In this document: piece by piece, positions 9,275 through 17,173 of the stretch
Layout: each line of letters starts with the position of its first letter
Position numbering within the stretch: the stretch's first letter is position 1
Origin: Pseudomonas lundensis
GTDB lineage: Bacteria > Pseudomonadota > Gammaproteobacteria > Pseudomonadales > Pseudomonadaceae
Assembly (NCBI RefSeq): GCF_002269125.1
Contig: NZ_NQKI01000022.1
Location: forward strand, 1 to 64,000
Length of the DNA: 64,000 nt
Direction of reading: 5' to 3'
Notes under the pieces: model-generated
The model's database searches: none
What the model was told of the DNA's origin: nothing
The model's input: only the letters and a program-made list of their open reading frames with translations
Made by a program: the position numbers and the translations under genes

Positions 9275-9441
9275 GCGCTCTACCCATCTTGTAGTCGGTG
9301 GGGTTTATGGAGCGCTTACTTTTGATCGACTGCCGTTTTTGAAAGCGCCGATTACGACGTAGCTGAAAAACATGGGGCTATTTCAGACCATCCTTAGTTT
9401 GATCATTTCTGGTGAGCAGTTCCACGGTAGCAAGGCTTCAT

Positions 9442-9473
9442 AATCCGAGAGAGGTAACACCCTCTCTCGGATT
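9442..9473. terminator. Strong hairpin near the Rhs remnant
   Basis: Arms AATCCGAGAGAGG (9442-9454) and CCTCTCTCGGATT (9461-9473) pair perfectly over 13 bp with a 6-nt loop. It lies 44 bp past the stop codon of the leftward Rhs remnant. There is no long T-run on that strand, while GTTTATA follows on the plus strand. Confidence 0.55.
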
Positions 9474-9516
9474 GTTTATACTTACTGCTTGAATGTTACC
9501 AGCCTTGTTACAGATA

Positions 9517-10338
9517 TTAAGATGCGGAAGTGCTAACACTCCTTAAACGATTAAGTTCGTCATACGCCATAAGGCGTCCCGCCTCATCCTCTACCAAATT
9601 ACCATTTTCATCATAAACCAACTCAACAATGGTCCGCTCACCGCCATCAACAGAATATGAAAAGCTGGTTAACTGTACCGGATCAAGCGACGTGAATTGA
9701 TACACGGCATTGTGTGTGCCACCATCGGCATAAAGAGTGGTAACCTCTGTAATGTTATCCAGCTCGTCGAAAATGAATATTTGAGTATTGATGGGTTTGC
9801 CAAACGGGTCTATCGGTGGTTGGCTGCCCGTGCACTCATATACTTCCAGGCGACCACGCGCATCGTAAGAGTACCTTTCATCTCTAATGATTTGTGCCCC
9901 TTCACTCAAGACCCTTGAAGTCAAGTTATCAACTTCATCGTATTCTTGCTGCAGGGTTTGCTCTACACCACTAAGATCGAATGTTCGCAATATTTCACGC
10001 CCATACACGTCATACTCAAGAGCCACACTTACAGATTGTTTGCTTGATCCATCAACGGTATTAATATTTTTTATAAGCCCCAAACTATTGTATTCAAAAT
10101 CCGAAACGATCTCCCCCAATGCAGTTCGAGACATACGCCCCGCGTCTTCAAGTTTATACGTATAGGTTTGTGTGTGGCCTAACACATCAGTATAAGAAAG
10201 CAACCGTGACTGCAAACTGTATTTATAGCTCATCTCCAAGGGGTCAGCACCAAAGTGAGAAACCGTCTCTGCTTTGACCTCCCCTGTGCTTAGGTACTCA
10301 CGCAGGTTGTGCCGCCGGGCATCCGCTCCCGGTGCGCG
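9517..10338 (-). pseudogene. Rhs/YD-repeat protein fragment
   Basis: About 274 codons of an Rhs-type beta-solenoid. The frame is open from 10338 to the stop at 9517 and reads as YD-repeat protein throughout, including REYLSTGEVKAETVSHFG, then YDVYGREILRTFD, YSYDARGRLEVYE, VYDENGNLVEDEAGRL and AYDELNRLRSV. There is no proper start: a TTG at 10239 lies inside the homologous region, and the frame closes at a TGA at 10339-10341, just before the patatin gene. Rhs proteins normally exceed 1000 residues, so the 5' part and probably the toxin tip are gone. Codon usage is AT-richer than the flanking core genes. Confidence 0.8.
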
Positions 10339-10348
10339 TCAACACCCC

Positions 10349-11509
10349 CTACAGATTGTGGGCGTCAATGCCCAAAAAGCGCGAGAGTGCTTCGCGTTGG
10401 GCCAGCGCATCCTTGCGCCCCAGTTCGATCAACTCGGTGCAGTACCCCTTCTCGAACAACAAATAGCTGAGCACACCTGCGCCACTGGTTTTGGTCGCAC
10501 CCGGCCCACGTAAAAACAGGCGCAGGGCGGCGGGCAGTTCATGGCGATGCCGCGCGGCAATTTCGTCGAGGGGCTGGCTGGGGGCAATCACCAGCACGTC
10601 CACCGGCGCCAGGCCCGGGCCGTGGGGTTGGTCGGGCAGTAAACGGCTGAAGTGGTTCAGGCGCTCCAGCAGTTCAATGTCGCTCTCAAGGCTGTCAATA
10701 AACGTACTGTTGAGCAGGTGGCCGCCGATTTGCGCCAGACTCGGTTGTCGGGCGTTTAAATGGCGCGCTTGTGCGCCTGCCGTGTCCGGCCCTCGCGGGT
10801 TGCCGCTGACACCGACCACCAACACCCGCGTAGCGCCCAGATGCAGGGCCGGGCTGATAGGCGCAGACTGACGCACGGCGCCATCACCGAAGTACTCTTC
10901 GCCGATGTTGACCGGAGCAAATAAAAGCGGGATGGCCGAGCTGGCCAGCAGGTGTTCGACCGTCAAGGCGGCTGGCCGCCCGATACGGCGATGGCGCAAC
11001 CAACCGTCGATGGCGCGCTCACTTTGGTAAAAGGTCACGGCCTGGCCCGAGGTATAGCCAAAAGCAGTCAGTGCCACGGCGCGCAACTGCTGCGCCGCAA
11101 TGGCCTGATCGATCCCCGAAAAGCTGATGTTGTCGTTGAGCAAATCGCGCAACGGCGAACTGTTGAGCAGCGCCACCGGAGCCTGAGGGCCAAGCCCCAA
11201 CACACTGCGACTCACAAAACGGCTGGCCTGATGAATCACGCCCGGCCAGTCACTGCGCATCACCCGATGGCTTTCGAGCTGCCGCCAGAAGGCGGTCAAT
11301 CGCTCGACGGCGAGGGTAAAGTTCAGTGCGCCGCTGGCCAGGCTGACTGCATTGATCGCCCCGGCCGAGGTGCCGACGATAACCGGGAACGGGTTGGGCG
11401 CGCCCGCGGGCAGTAACTGGGCAATGGCCGCCAGCACCCCCACCTGATACGCGGCACGCGCGCCGCCGCCCGAGAGAATCAGGCCGGTTACCGGCGGCAC
11501 GCCGCTCAC
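10349..11509 (-). CDS. Patatin-like phospholipase
   Basis: Predicted serine lipid acyl hydrolase of 386 residues. The oxyanion loop (SGGGARAAYQVG, residues 13-24), the nucleophile motif GTSAG (Ser48) and the partner aspartate in FGDGAV (Asp209) are all visible. There is no signal peptide, so it probably acts in the cytoplasm. It begins 27 bp downstream of the lpxL/htrB-like gene on the same strand, and the pair looks like an operon for envelope lipid handling. The 3' end abuts the Rhs remnant but the protein looks complete. Confidence 0.88.
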   Translation of the reverse strand: MSGVPPVTGLILSGGGARAAYQVGVLAAIAQLLPAGAPNPFPVIVGTSAGAINAVSLASGALNFTLAVERLTAFWRQLESHRVMRSDWPGVIHQASRFVSRSVLGLGPQAPVALLNSSPLRDLLNDNISFSGIDQAIAAQQLRAVALTAFGYTSGQAVTFYQSERAIDGWLRHRRIGRPAALTVEHLLASSAIPLLFAPVNIGEEYFGDGAVRQSAPISPALHLGATRVLVVGVSGNPRGPDTAGAQARHLNARQPSLAQIGGHLLNSTFIDSLESDIELLERLNHFSRLLPDQPHGPGLAPVDVLVIAPSQPLDEIAARHRHELPAALRLFLRGPGATKTSGAGVLSYLLFEKGYCTELIELGRKDALAQREALSRFLGIDAHNL

Positions 11510-11536
11510 CGACGGGCGCCCTGCAGGCGGCGCGGG

Positions 11537-12469
11537 TCAGCGGCGCGCGTCGTACAACTTGGGCTCGCCCGGCGGGCGGGTCTTGAAACGGCGGTGAGCC
11601 CACAGGTATTGCTCGGGGCACTCACGAATGGCCCGTTCGACCCACTGATTGATGCGCAGGCAATCGGCCTCATCGCTTTCTCCGGGGAAATCCTTCAAAG
11701 GCGGATGAATCACCAATTTGTAACCACTGCCATCCGCCAGCCGTTGTTGAGTAAAGGGCACAACCTGCGCTTTGCCCAGCTTGGCAAACTTGCTGGTGGC
11801 GGTCACGGTTGCCGCCTGAATGCCAAACAAGGGCACGAAGATACTCTGCTTGGCGCCGTAGTCCTGATCCGGCGCGTACCAAATCGCACGGCCTGAACGC
11901 AGTAACTTGAGCATGCCGCGTACGTCATCACGCTCCACCGCAAGCGAATCCAGGTTGTGGCGCTCGCGGCCGCGTCGCTGAATGAAGTCGAACAGCGCAT
12001 TCCCATGCTCGCGGTACATGCCATCGATGGTGTGTTTTTGCCCGAGCAAGGCGGCGCCGATCTCCAGCGTCGTGAAGTGGAAAGCCATGAGGATCACGCC
12101 CTTGCCTTCCAACTGCGCCTGCTTGAGATGCTCCAGCCCTTCTACATGGGCCAGCTTGGCCAGACGCGGCTTAGGCCACCACCAGCTCATGGCCATTTCA
12201 AAAAACGCGATACCGGTTGACGCAAAGTTTTGCTTGAGCAAGCGCTTGCGCTCAGCGGCGCACTTTTCGGGGAAGCACAATTCAAGGTTACGCGCGGCAA
12301 TGCGCCGACGAGCACCGGCAACCCGGTACATCAGCGCACCCAACACACGCCCTAACCCCAACTGCACTTTATAAGGTAGCTGCACCACCAGCCAAAGCAC
12401 GCCAAGGCCCAACCACAGCGGCCAAAAACGCGGGTGTAAAAAAGCAGCACGAAAACGCGGGCGATCCAT
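11537..12469 (-). CDS. lpxL: Lipid A biosynthesis (late) acyltransferase, LpxL/HtrB family
   Basis: Transfers a secondary acyl chain to lipid A at the inner membrane. The protein has 310 residues from the ATG at 12469, with one N-terminal membrane anchor (WPLWLGLGVLWLVVQLPY). The catalytic H-x4-E motif is present as HFTTLE (His131, Glu136). A frame extending upstream to 12502 adds 11 residues before the usual family start MDRPRF and is not preferred. It is divergent from minC with 120 bp between and is followed by the patatin gene. Which acyl chain it adds cannot be told from sequence. Confidence 0.88.
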   Translation of the reverse strand: MDRPRFRAAFLHPRFWPLWLGLGVLWLVVQLPYKVQLGLGRVLGALMYRVAGARRRIAARNLELCFPEKCAAERKRLLKQNFASTGIAFFEMAMSWWWPKPRLAKLAHVEGLEHLKQAQLEGKGVILMAFHFTTLEIGAALLGQKHTIDGMYREHGNALFDFIQRRGRERHNLDSLAVERDDVRGMLKLLRSGRAIWYAPDQDYGAKQSIFVPLFGIQAATVTATSKFAKLGKAQVVPFTQQRLADGSGYKLVIHPPLKDFPGESDEADCLRINQWVERAIRECPEQYLWAHRRFKTRPPGEPKLYDARR

Positions 12470-12589
12470 TAATGATTCCGGACAGACACAAGGGCCGGGC
12501 ATTCTACATCGTTCGACCCCGCTTGCGGCTCGCGGGCGTTCTCGTTATAAGTCTCAGCACTTTAAGTGACAAGCCGCAGTAAACCGACC

Positions 12590-13327
12590 ATGAGCCAAAC
12601 CGAATCGCTAGACCAAGCCCCTGTGTTCCAGCTTAAGGGCAGTATGCTCGCCATCACGGTGCTGGAACTGGCCAAAAACAACCTTGACGCCCTGGATCGC
12701 CAACTGGCTGCCAAAGTGGCACAAGCCCCGAATTTCTTCAGCAACACCCCGCTCGTTCTGGCATTAGACAAAATGCCCGCCGGCGAAGGCGCCATTGATT
12801 TGCCGGGCCTGATGCGCGTCTGCCGCCAACATGGCCTGCGCACCCTGGCCATTCGCGCCAGCCGCATTGAAGACATTGCCGCCGCGATTGCCATCGACCT
12901 GCCCGTGCTGCCGCCGTCCGGCGCACGTGAGCGACCGATTGAGCCGGTCGAAGCCGAGGTCAAGAAAAAGCCCGAAAAACCGCCTGAGCCGGTGGTCAAA
13001 CCGACCCGCATCATCACCAGCCCCGTACGCGGTGGCCAGACGGTGTATGCCGAAGGTGGCGACCTGGTGGTCATGGCGGCGGTCAGCCCCGGTGCGGAAC
13101 TTATGGCCGATGGCAACATCCATGTGTACGGGCCAATGCGCGGTCGTGCACTGGCCGGACATAAAGGCAATACCAAGGCGCGGATTTTCTGCCAGCAGTT
13201 GAGCGCCGAACTGGTGTCGATTGCCGGCAAGTACAAAGTGTCGGAAGACCTGCGCCGTGATCCATTGTGGGGTGCAGGGGTTCAAATCAGTCTGTCAAGT
13301 GACATGTTGAACATCACCCGTCTTTAA
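12590..13327 (+). CDS. minC: Septum site-determining protein MinC
   Basis: Inhibitor of FtsZ ring assembly away from midcell. It has 245 residues from the ATG at 12590. The N-terminal domain ([15 protein letters not shown]) and the C-terminal beta-helix ([25 protein letters not shown] and [13 protein letters not shown], then [19 protein letters not shown]) are typical and joined by a proline- and lysine-rich linker. It is followed after about 200 bp by minD and minE. Confidence 0.96.
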   Translation: MSQTESLDQAPVFQLKGSMLAITVLELAKNNLDALDRQLAAKVAQAPNFFSNTPLVLALDKMPAGEGAIDLPGLMRVCRQHGLRTLAIRASRIEDIAAAIAIDLPVLPPSGARERPIEPVEAEVKKKPEKPPEPVVKPTRIITSPVRGGQTVYAEGGDLVVMAAVSPGAELMADGNIHVYGPMRGRALAGHKGNTKARIFCQQLSAELVSIAGKYKVSEDLRRDPLWGAGVQISLSSDMLNITRL

Positions 13328-13527
13328 CGGATACTCTCGCCATTTTCCAACCATCTCAAAAGCGTAGAGAAAACAGTTTAAACCTTGTAGGAAATCAACA
13401 ATCAGCCAGCGCTTACTCAAGTAAACGCCGAGCTGCACGATCATCCGCCAGGACTGTTCACCTGCCGTCGTTAATAGAGATGTTATTCAGGGGCTAAAAA
13501 GTCCTTTTTCCTTAGGGGTGAAACACC

Positions 13528-14340
13528 TTGGCCAAGATTCTCGTGGTTACATCCGGCAAGGGTGGTGTGGGTAAGACCACCACCAGCGCCGCTATCGGTA
13601 CCGGCCTCGCACTGCGCGGCCATAAAACAGTCATCGTCGACTTCGACGTTGGCCTGCGTAACCTGGACTTGATCATGGGCTGCGAGCGCCGCGTGGTGTA
13701 TGACTTCGTGAACGTGGTCAACGGCGAAGCCAACCTGCAACAGGCACTGATCAAAGACAAGCGCCTGGAAAACCTGTACGTGCTGGCCGCCAGCCAGACC
13801 CGTGACAAGGACGCATTGACCAAGGAAGGCGTCGAAAAAGTTCTGATGGAACTCAAAGAAACCTTCGAATTCGTGGTGTGCGATTCCCCGGCCGGTATCG
13901 AGACCGGTGCGCACTTGGCCATGTACTTCGCAGACGAAGCGATTGTCGTGACCAACCCTGAAGTTTCCTCGGTACGTGACTCGGACCGCATGCTCGGCCT
14001 GCTGGCCAGCAAGTCCAAGCGTGCTGAAGAAGGCCAGGACCCGATCAAGGAGCACTTGTTGCTCACCCGTTACAACCCGGAGCGCGTCAGCAGCGGAGAA
14101 ATGCTCGGCGTTGAAGACGTCAAGGAAATCCTCGCCGTGACCCTGCTGGGCGTGATTCCGGAATCCCAGGCTGTTTTGAAAGCTTCCAACCAAGGCGTGC
14201 CCGTCATTCTTGACGACCAGAGCGACGCTGGCCAGGCCTACAGCGATGCGGTTGATCGCTTGCTGGGCAAGACCGTGGAACATCGTTTCCTCGATGTTAA
14301 GAAGAAGGGATTCTTCGAGCGTATCTTTGGAGGCAACTAA
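13528..14340 (+). CDS. minD: Septum site-determining ATPase MinD
   Basis: Membrane-associated ATPase that carries MinC to the poles. It has 270 residues and starts with TTG at 13528, preceded by AGGGGTGAA; no ATG fits the N-terminus. The deviant Walker A GKGGVGKT lies at residues 10-17. The C-terminal amphipathic membrane-targeting helix (KKKGFFERIFGG) is present. minE starts 3 nt after the stop. The 200-bp gap after minC is larger than the rest of the cluster and may hold a second promoter. Confidence 0.97.
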   Translation: MAKILVVTSGKGGVGKTTTSAAIGTGLALRGHKTVIVDFDVGLRNLDLIMGCERRVVYDFVNVVNGEANLQQALIKDKRLENLYVLAASQTRDKDALTKEGVEKVLMELKETFEFVVCDSPAGIETGAHLAMYFADEAIVVTNPEVSSVRDSDRMLGLLASKSKRAEEGQDPIKEHLLLTRYNPERVSSGEMLGVEDVKEILAVTLLGVIPESQAVLKASNQGVPVILDDQSDAGQAYSDAVDRLLGKTVEHRFLDVKKKGFFERIFGGN

Positions 14341-14343
14341 ACA

Positions 14344-14598
14344 ATGAAATTTCTCGACTTCTTTCGCGCCAACAAAAAGCCAAGCACCGCGTCGGTCGCG
14401 AAAGAGCGTCTACAGATCATCGTGGCGCACGAACGCGGCCAACGGAGCACTCCGGATTACCTGCCCGCCTTGCAGAAAGAGCTGGTAGAAGTGATTCGTA
14501 AATACGTCAATATCGGCAACGATGACGTGCATGTCGCGCTGGAAAACGACGGCAGCTGCTCGATTCTGGAACTCAACATCACCCTGCCAGATCGTTAA
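14344..14598 (+). CDS. minE: Cell division topological specificity factor MinE
   Basis: Stimulates MinD ATPase and drives Min oscillation. It has 84 residues. The N-terminal amphipathic segment [24 protein letters not shown] and the dimerisation part ([18 protein letters not shown]) match the family. It follows minD by 3 nt, so the two are translated from one message. Confidence 0.97.
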   Translation: MKFLDFFRANKKPSTASVAKERLQIIVAHERGQRSTPDYLPALQKELVEVIRKYVNIGNDDVHVALENDGSCSILELNITLPDR

Positions 14599-14688
14599 CC
14601 GATCCGGCCGACACCACGGCGACCTGGGCGCCTTCTTTGCGGAGAAGGTTCCCACGTCGCCGTTGGCGTTTCTCAAGAGGCTGTTTTA

Positions 14689-15324
14689 ATGCCGTTGTCG
14701 AACATCCATATCATCCATGAGGACGCTGGCGTTCTTGTGGTCAACAAACCGACGTTGCTGCTGTCCGTGCCCGGCCGCGCAGAAGACAACAAGGATTGCC
14801 TGATTACCCGTCTGCAAGAAAACGGCTACCCCGAAGCGCGCATCGTGCATCGCCTAGATTGGGAAACGTCCGGGATCATTTTGCTGGCGCGGGATGCTGA
14901 CACCCACCGCGAATTGTCTCGCCAGTTTCATGACCGTGAAACCGAAAAAGCCTACACCGCATTGGCCTGGGGCCAACCGGCGCTCGACAGCGGCACCATT
15001 GATCTGCCGCTGCGCTACGACCCGCCGACCAAACCCCGGCACGTGGTGGATCACGAGTTTGGCAAAAATGCCCTGACGTTCTGGAAAGTCCTGGAGCGCT
15101 GTGGAGATTACTGCCGCGTGGAACTGACGCCAATCACCGGCCGCTCGCATCAACTGCGGGTACACATGCTGTCCATCGGCCACCCGCTGCTGGGCGACGG
15201 CCTGTACGCCCATGAACAGGCGCTGGCGGCATACCCACGCCTGTGCCTGCACGCCAGCATGCTGAGCTTCACTCACCCGCAAACCGGTGAGCGCTTGCGC
15301 TTCGAGTGCCCGGCACCGTTCTGA
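14689..15324 (+). CDS. rluA: RNA pseudouridine synthase, RluA family
   Basis: Isomerises uridine in 23S rRNA and, for RluA itself, in some tRNAs. It has 211 residues. The catalytic motif is HRLDWETSG (residues 54-62, Asp57 catalytic), followed by KAYTALAWG and by GRSHQLRVHMLSIGHPLLGD. There is no S4 domain, consistent with RluA rather than RluC or RluD. It follows minE by 90 bp, a common Pseudomonas arrangement. The exact target is inferred from the small size. Confidence 0.85.
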   Translation: MPLSNIHIIHEDAGVLVVNKPTLLLSVPGRAEDNKDCLITRLQENGYPEARIVHRLDWETSGIILLARDADTHRELSRQFHDRETEKAYTALAWGQPALDSGTIDLPLRYDPPTKPRHVVDHEFGKNALTFWKVLERCGDYCRVELTPITGRSHQLRVHMLSIGHPLLGDGLYAHEQALAAYPRLCLHASMLSFTHPQTGERLRFECPAPF

Positions 15325-15446
15325 CTCCCGCCCCTGCGTGGTCGCTGCCAGGCAACACAGGCGGCGGCTGCGGGATTGAGGTTCAATCGGGGTCAATTTT
15401 TGTGACCAATGCGCTAAACTCGCGGCCTTGCTGTCTGGAGTAACTT

Positions 15447-16736
15447 ATGCGCGAAGAGTTGAACCAAGGCCTGATCGACTTTCTCAAGGCCTCCCCTACC
15501 CCCTTTCATGCCACCGCCAGTATGGTTCTGCGTCTGGAGGCCGCCGGTTATCAGCGCCTCGACGAACGCGAAACCTGGTTCACTGAAGCCAACGGGCGCT
15601 ATTACGTCACTCGCAACGACTCCTCCATCGTGGCTTTCAAGCTGGGCCGTCACTCGCCCTTGCACGGTGGCATTCGCATGGTCGGCGCGCACACAGACAG
15701 CCCCTGCCTGCGGGTCAAGCCTCAACCCGAACTGCAGCGCCAAGGCTTTTGGCAACTGGGCGTCGAAGTGTACGGCGGTGCCTTGCTGGCGCCTTGGTTC
15801 GACCGCGACCTGTCGCTGGCCGGGCGCGTCACTTTCCGCCGCGACGGTAAAGTCGAAAGCCAGTTGATCGATTTCAGGGCGCCCATTGCGACCATTCCGA
15901 ACTTGGCGATCCACCTCAATCGCGCCGCCAACGAAGGCTGGGCGATTAACCCGCAGACCGAATTACCGCCGATTCTGGCCCAGGTCGCGGGCGATGAACG
16001 TGTGGACTTCCGCGCCTTGCTGACCGACCAACTGGCCCGCGAGCACGGCCTTAACGCTGACGTGGTGCTCGATTACGAGTTGAGCTTCTACGACACCCAG
16101 AGTGCCGCAGTGATCGGTCTCAATGGCGATTTCATCGCCGGCGCCCGTCTCGACAACCTGCTGTCGTGCTATGCCGGGCTGCAAGCGCTGCTCAATACCG
16201 AGACCGAAGAAACATGCTTGTTCGTGGCCAATGACCACGAAGAGGTCGGCTCTTGTTCGGCCTGCGGCGCCGATGGCCCGATGCTGGAGCAGATCCTGCA
16301 ACGCCTGCTGCCCGAAGGGGATGAGCTCGTCCGTACCCTCCAGAAATCCCTGCTGGTGTCTGCAGACAACGCTCATGGCGTTCACCCCAACTACGCCGAC
16401 AAACACGACGCCAACCACGGTCCGAAACTCAATGCCGGGCCGGTGATCAAGGTCAACAGCAATCAGCGTTACGCCACCAACAGCGAAACGGCCGGTTTCT
16501 TCCGCCACCTGTGCATGGCCGAAGAAGTACCGGTGCAAAGTTTTGTGGTACGCAGTGACATGGGTTGCGGCTCCACCATCGGCCCGATCACGGCCAGCCA
16601 CTTGGGTGTACGCACCGTGGATATCGGCCTGCCTACCTTCGCCATGCATTCCATTCGCGAACTGGCCGGCAGCCATGACCTGGCGCATTTGGTCAAAGTG
16701 CTGAGCGCGTTCTACGCCAGCCAGCAACTCCCCTGA
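15447..16736 (+). CDS. apeB: M18 family aspartyl-type aminopeptidase
   Basis: Cytoplasmic zinc aminopeptidase of 429 residues, the usual length. Metal-binding and catalytic motifs include GAHTDSP (His82, Asp84), [15 protein letters not shown] and [12 protein letters not shown]. It starts at an ATG preceded by CTGGAGTAAC. The gene ends just before a strong hairpin and appears to be monocistronic. Confidence 0.93.
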   Translation: MREELNQGLIDFLKASPTPFHATASMVLRLEAAGYQRLDERETWFTEANGRYYVTRNDSSIVAFKLGRHSPLHGGIRMVGAHTDSPCLRVKPQPELQRQGFWQLGVEVYGGALLAPWFDRDLSLAGRVTFRRDGKVESQLIDFRAPIATIPNLAIHLNRAANEGWAINPQTELPPILAQVAGDERVDFRALLTDQLAREHGLNADVVLDYELSFYDTQSAAVIGLNGDFIAGARLDNLLSCYAGLQALLNTETEETCLFVANDHEEVGSCSACGADGPMLEQILQRLLPEGDELVRTLQKSLLVSADNAHGVHPNYADKHDANHGPKLNAGPVIKVNSNQRYATNSETAGFFRHLCMAEEVPVQSFVVRSDMGCGSTIGPITASHLGVRTVDIGLPTFAMHSIRELAGSHDLAHLVKVLSAFYASQQLP

Positions 16737-16743
16737 AGCCGAG

Positions 16744-16766
16744 CGGAGCGGGCCTGCCCCGCTCCG
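16744..16766 (+). terminator. Terminator after the M18 aminopeptidase gene
   Basis: Arms CGGAGCGGG (16744-16752) and CCCGCTCCG (16758-16766) form a 9-bp GC-rich stem with a short loop, 7 nt past the stop codon. Only a short TTAG follows rather than a long T-run. Confidence 0.65.
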
Positions 16767-16871
16767 TTAGCTGAAATGTGCGGGCGTACGGCTCAATTTT
16801 GATACACGTCACCGCACACTTTCACAATCGGGCCTAGACTGGAGCCCATTCATTCCTTCAGGTCCATAACA

Positions 16872-17054
16872 ATGATCGAGATGTCTGCGTTCCACTCCAT
16901 GATGATTCCCATTGTGTGCGGCATGTTGCTGCTGACTTTCGGTTTCACCCTTCGTGAGCGAACCAGCGGCATCGGCGTCCTGATGATCTGGTGCGGCATG
17001 CTGCTGATTTTCGGCACCATCGTGTTCAAGATTCTGGCCAAGCTGAATTCCTGA
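16872..17054 (+). CDS. Small two-helix membrane protein, unknown
   Basis: A 60-residue protein made of two hydrophobic helices (about 10-27 and 34-53) joined by a charged loop RERTSGIG, with a lysine near the C-terminus. I do not recognise a named family. A two-helix hairpin with proper flanking charges in an otherwise empty 440-bp gap supports a real gene. It lies upstream of a large MscS-type channel on the same strand, separated by two hairpins. Confidence 0.6.
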   Translation: MIEMSAFHSMMIPIVCGMLLLTFGFTLRERTSGIGVLMIWCGMLLIFGTIVFKILAKLNS

Positions 17055-17080
17055 ACGCCTGAGCTTTTTTCGCAAAATCC

Positions 17081-17123
17081 AGCGATGATTGATTTCATGT
17101 GTGACAAGAAATGAATCATCGCT
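17081..17123 (+). repeat. Near-perfect inverted repeat upstream of the MscS gene
   Basis: Arms 17081-17096 (AGCGATGATTGATTTC) and 17108-17123 (GAAATGAATCATCGCT) pair at 15 of 16 positions around an 11-nt loop. It could end transcription of the small membrane protein gene or act in the leader of the channel mRNA. No T-run follows. Confidence 0.6.
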
Positions 17124-17140
17124 GCCCCTAGCGTACACTC

Positions 17141-17168
17141 GGTCAACCTGCCCCCCTTGAGGTTGATC
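17141..17168 (+). promoter_or_regulatory. Hairpin overlapping the ribosome site of the MscS gene
   Basis: Arms GGTCAACCT (17141-17149) and AGGTTGATC (17160-17168) form a 9-bp stem with one wobble pair. The likely ribosome site GAGG (17159-17162) is partly inside the right arm, and the GTG start is at 17174. Pairing would compete with ribosome binding. Confidence 0.4.
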
Positions 17169-17173
17169 GCCCA

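Larger units (their letters stand above)
7280..9319 (+). mobile_element. IS66-family insertion sequence
   Basis: The ends are a perfect 22-bp inverted repeat (7280-7301 and 9298-9319) starting GTAAGCG, typical of IS66. It carries tnpB and tnpC; no tnpA is present, since only about 60 bp separate the left repeat from tnpB. The 8 bp beside each end (AAACGAAG and TTTTGATC) differ, so the expected 8-bp target duplication is missing. This points to a deletion next to the element after insertion. Confidence 0.93.
6715..9393 (+). mobile_element. IS5-family element interrupted by IS66 and partly deleted
   Basis: The left end starts GGAAATTCTGAAAAAG at 6715; the right end, read on the minus strand from 9393, starts GGATGGTCTGAAATAG. 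These are imperfect terminal repeats. The flanking tetranucleotides are TTAA (6711-6714) and TTAG (9394-9397); both fit the YTAR target of the IS5 group but are not identical. Only the first half of the transposase remains, and 74 bp of the right end survive beyond the IS66 element inserted at 7280-9319. Confidence 0.72.

Noticed and set aside
13483..14283. 266-codon minus-strand frame opposite minD
   Set aside because: minD is certain, and the antisense translation has no recognisable domain.
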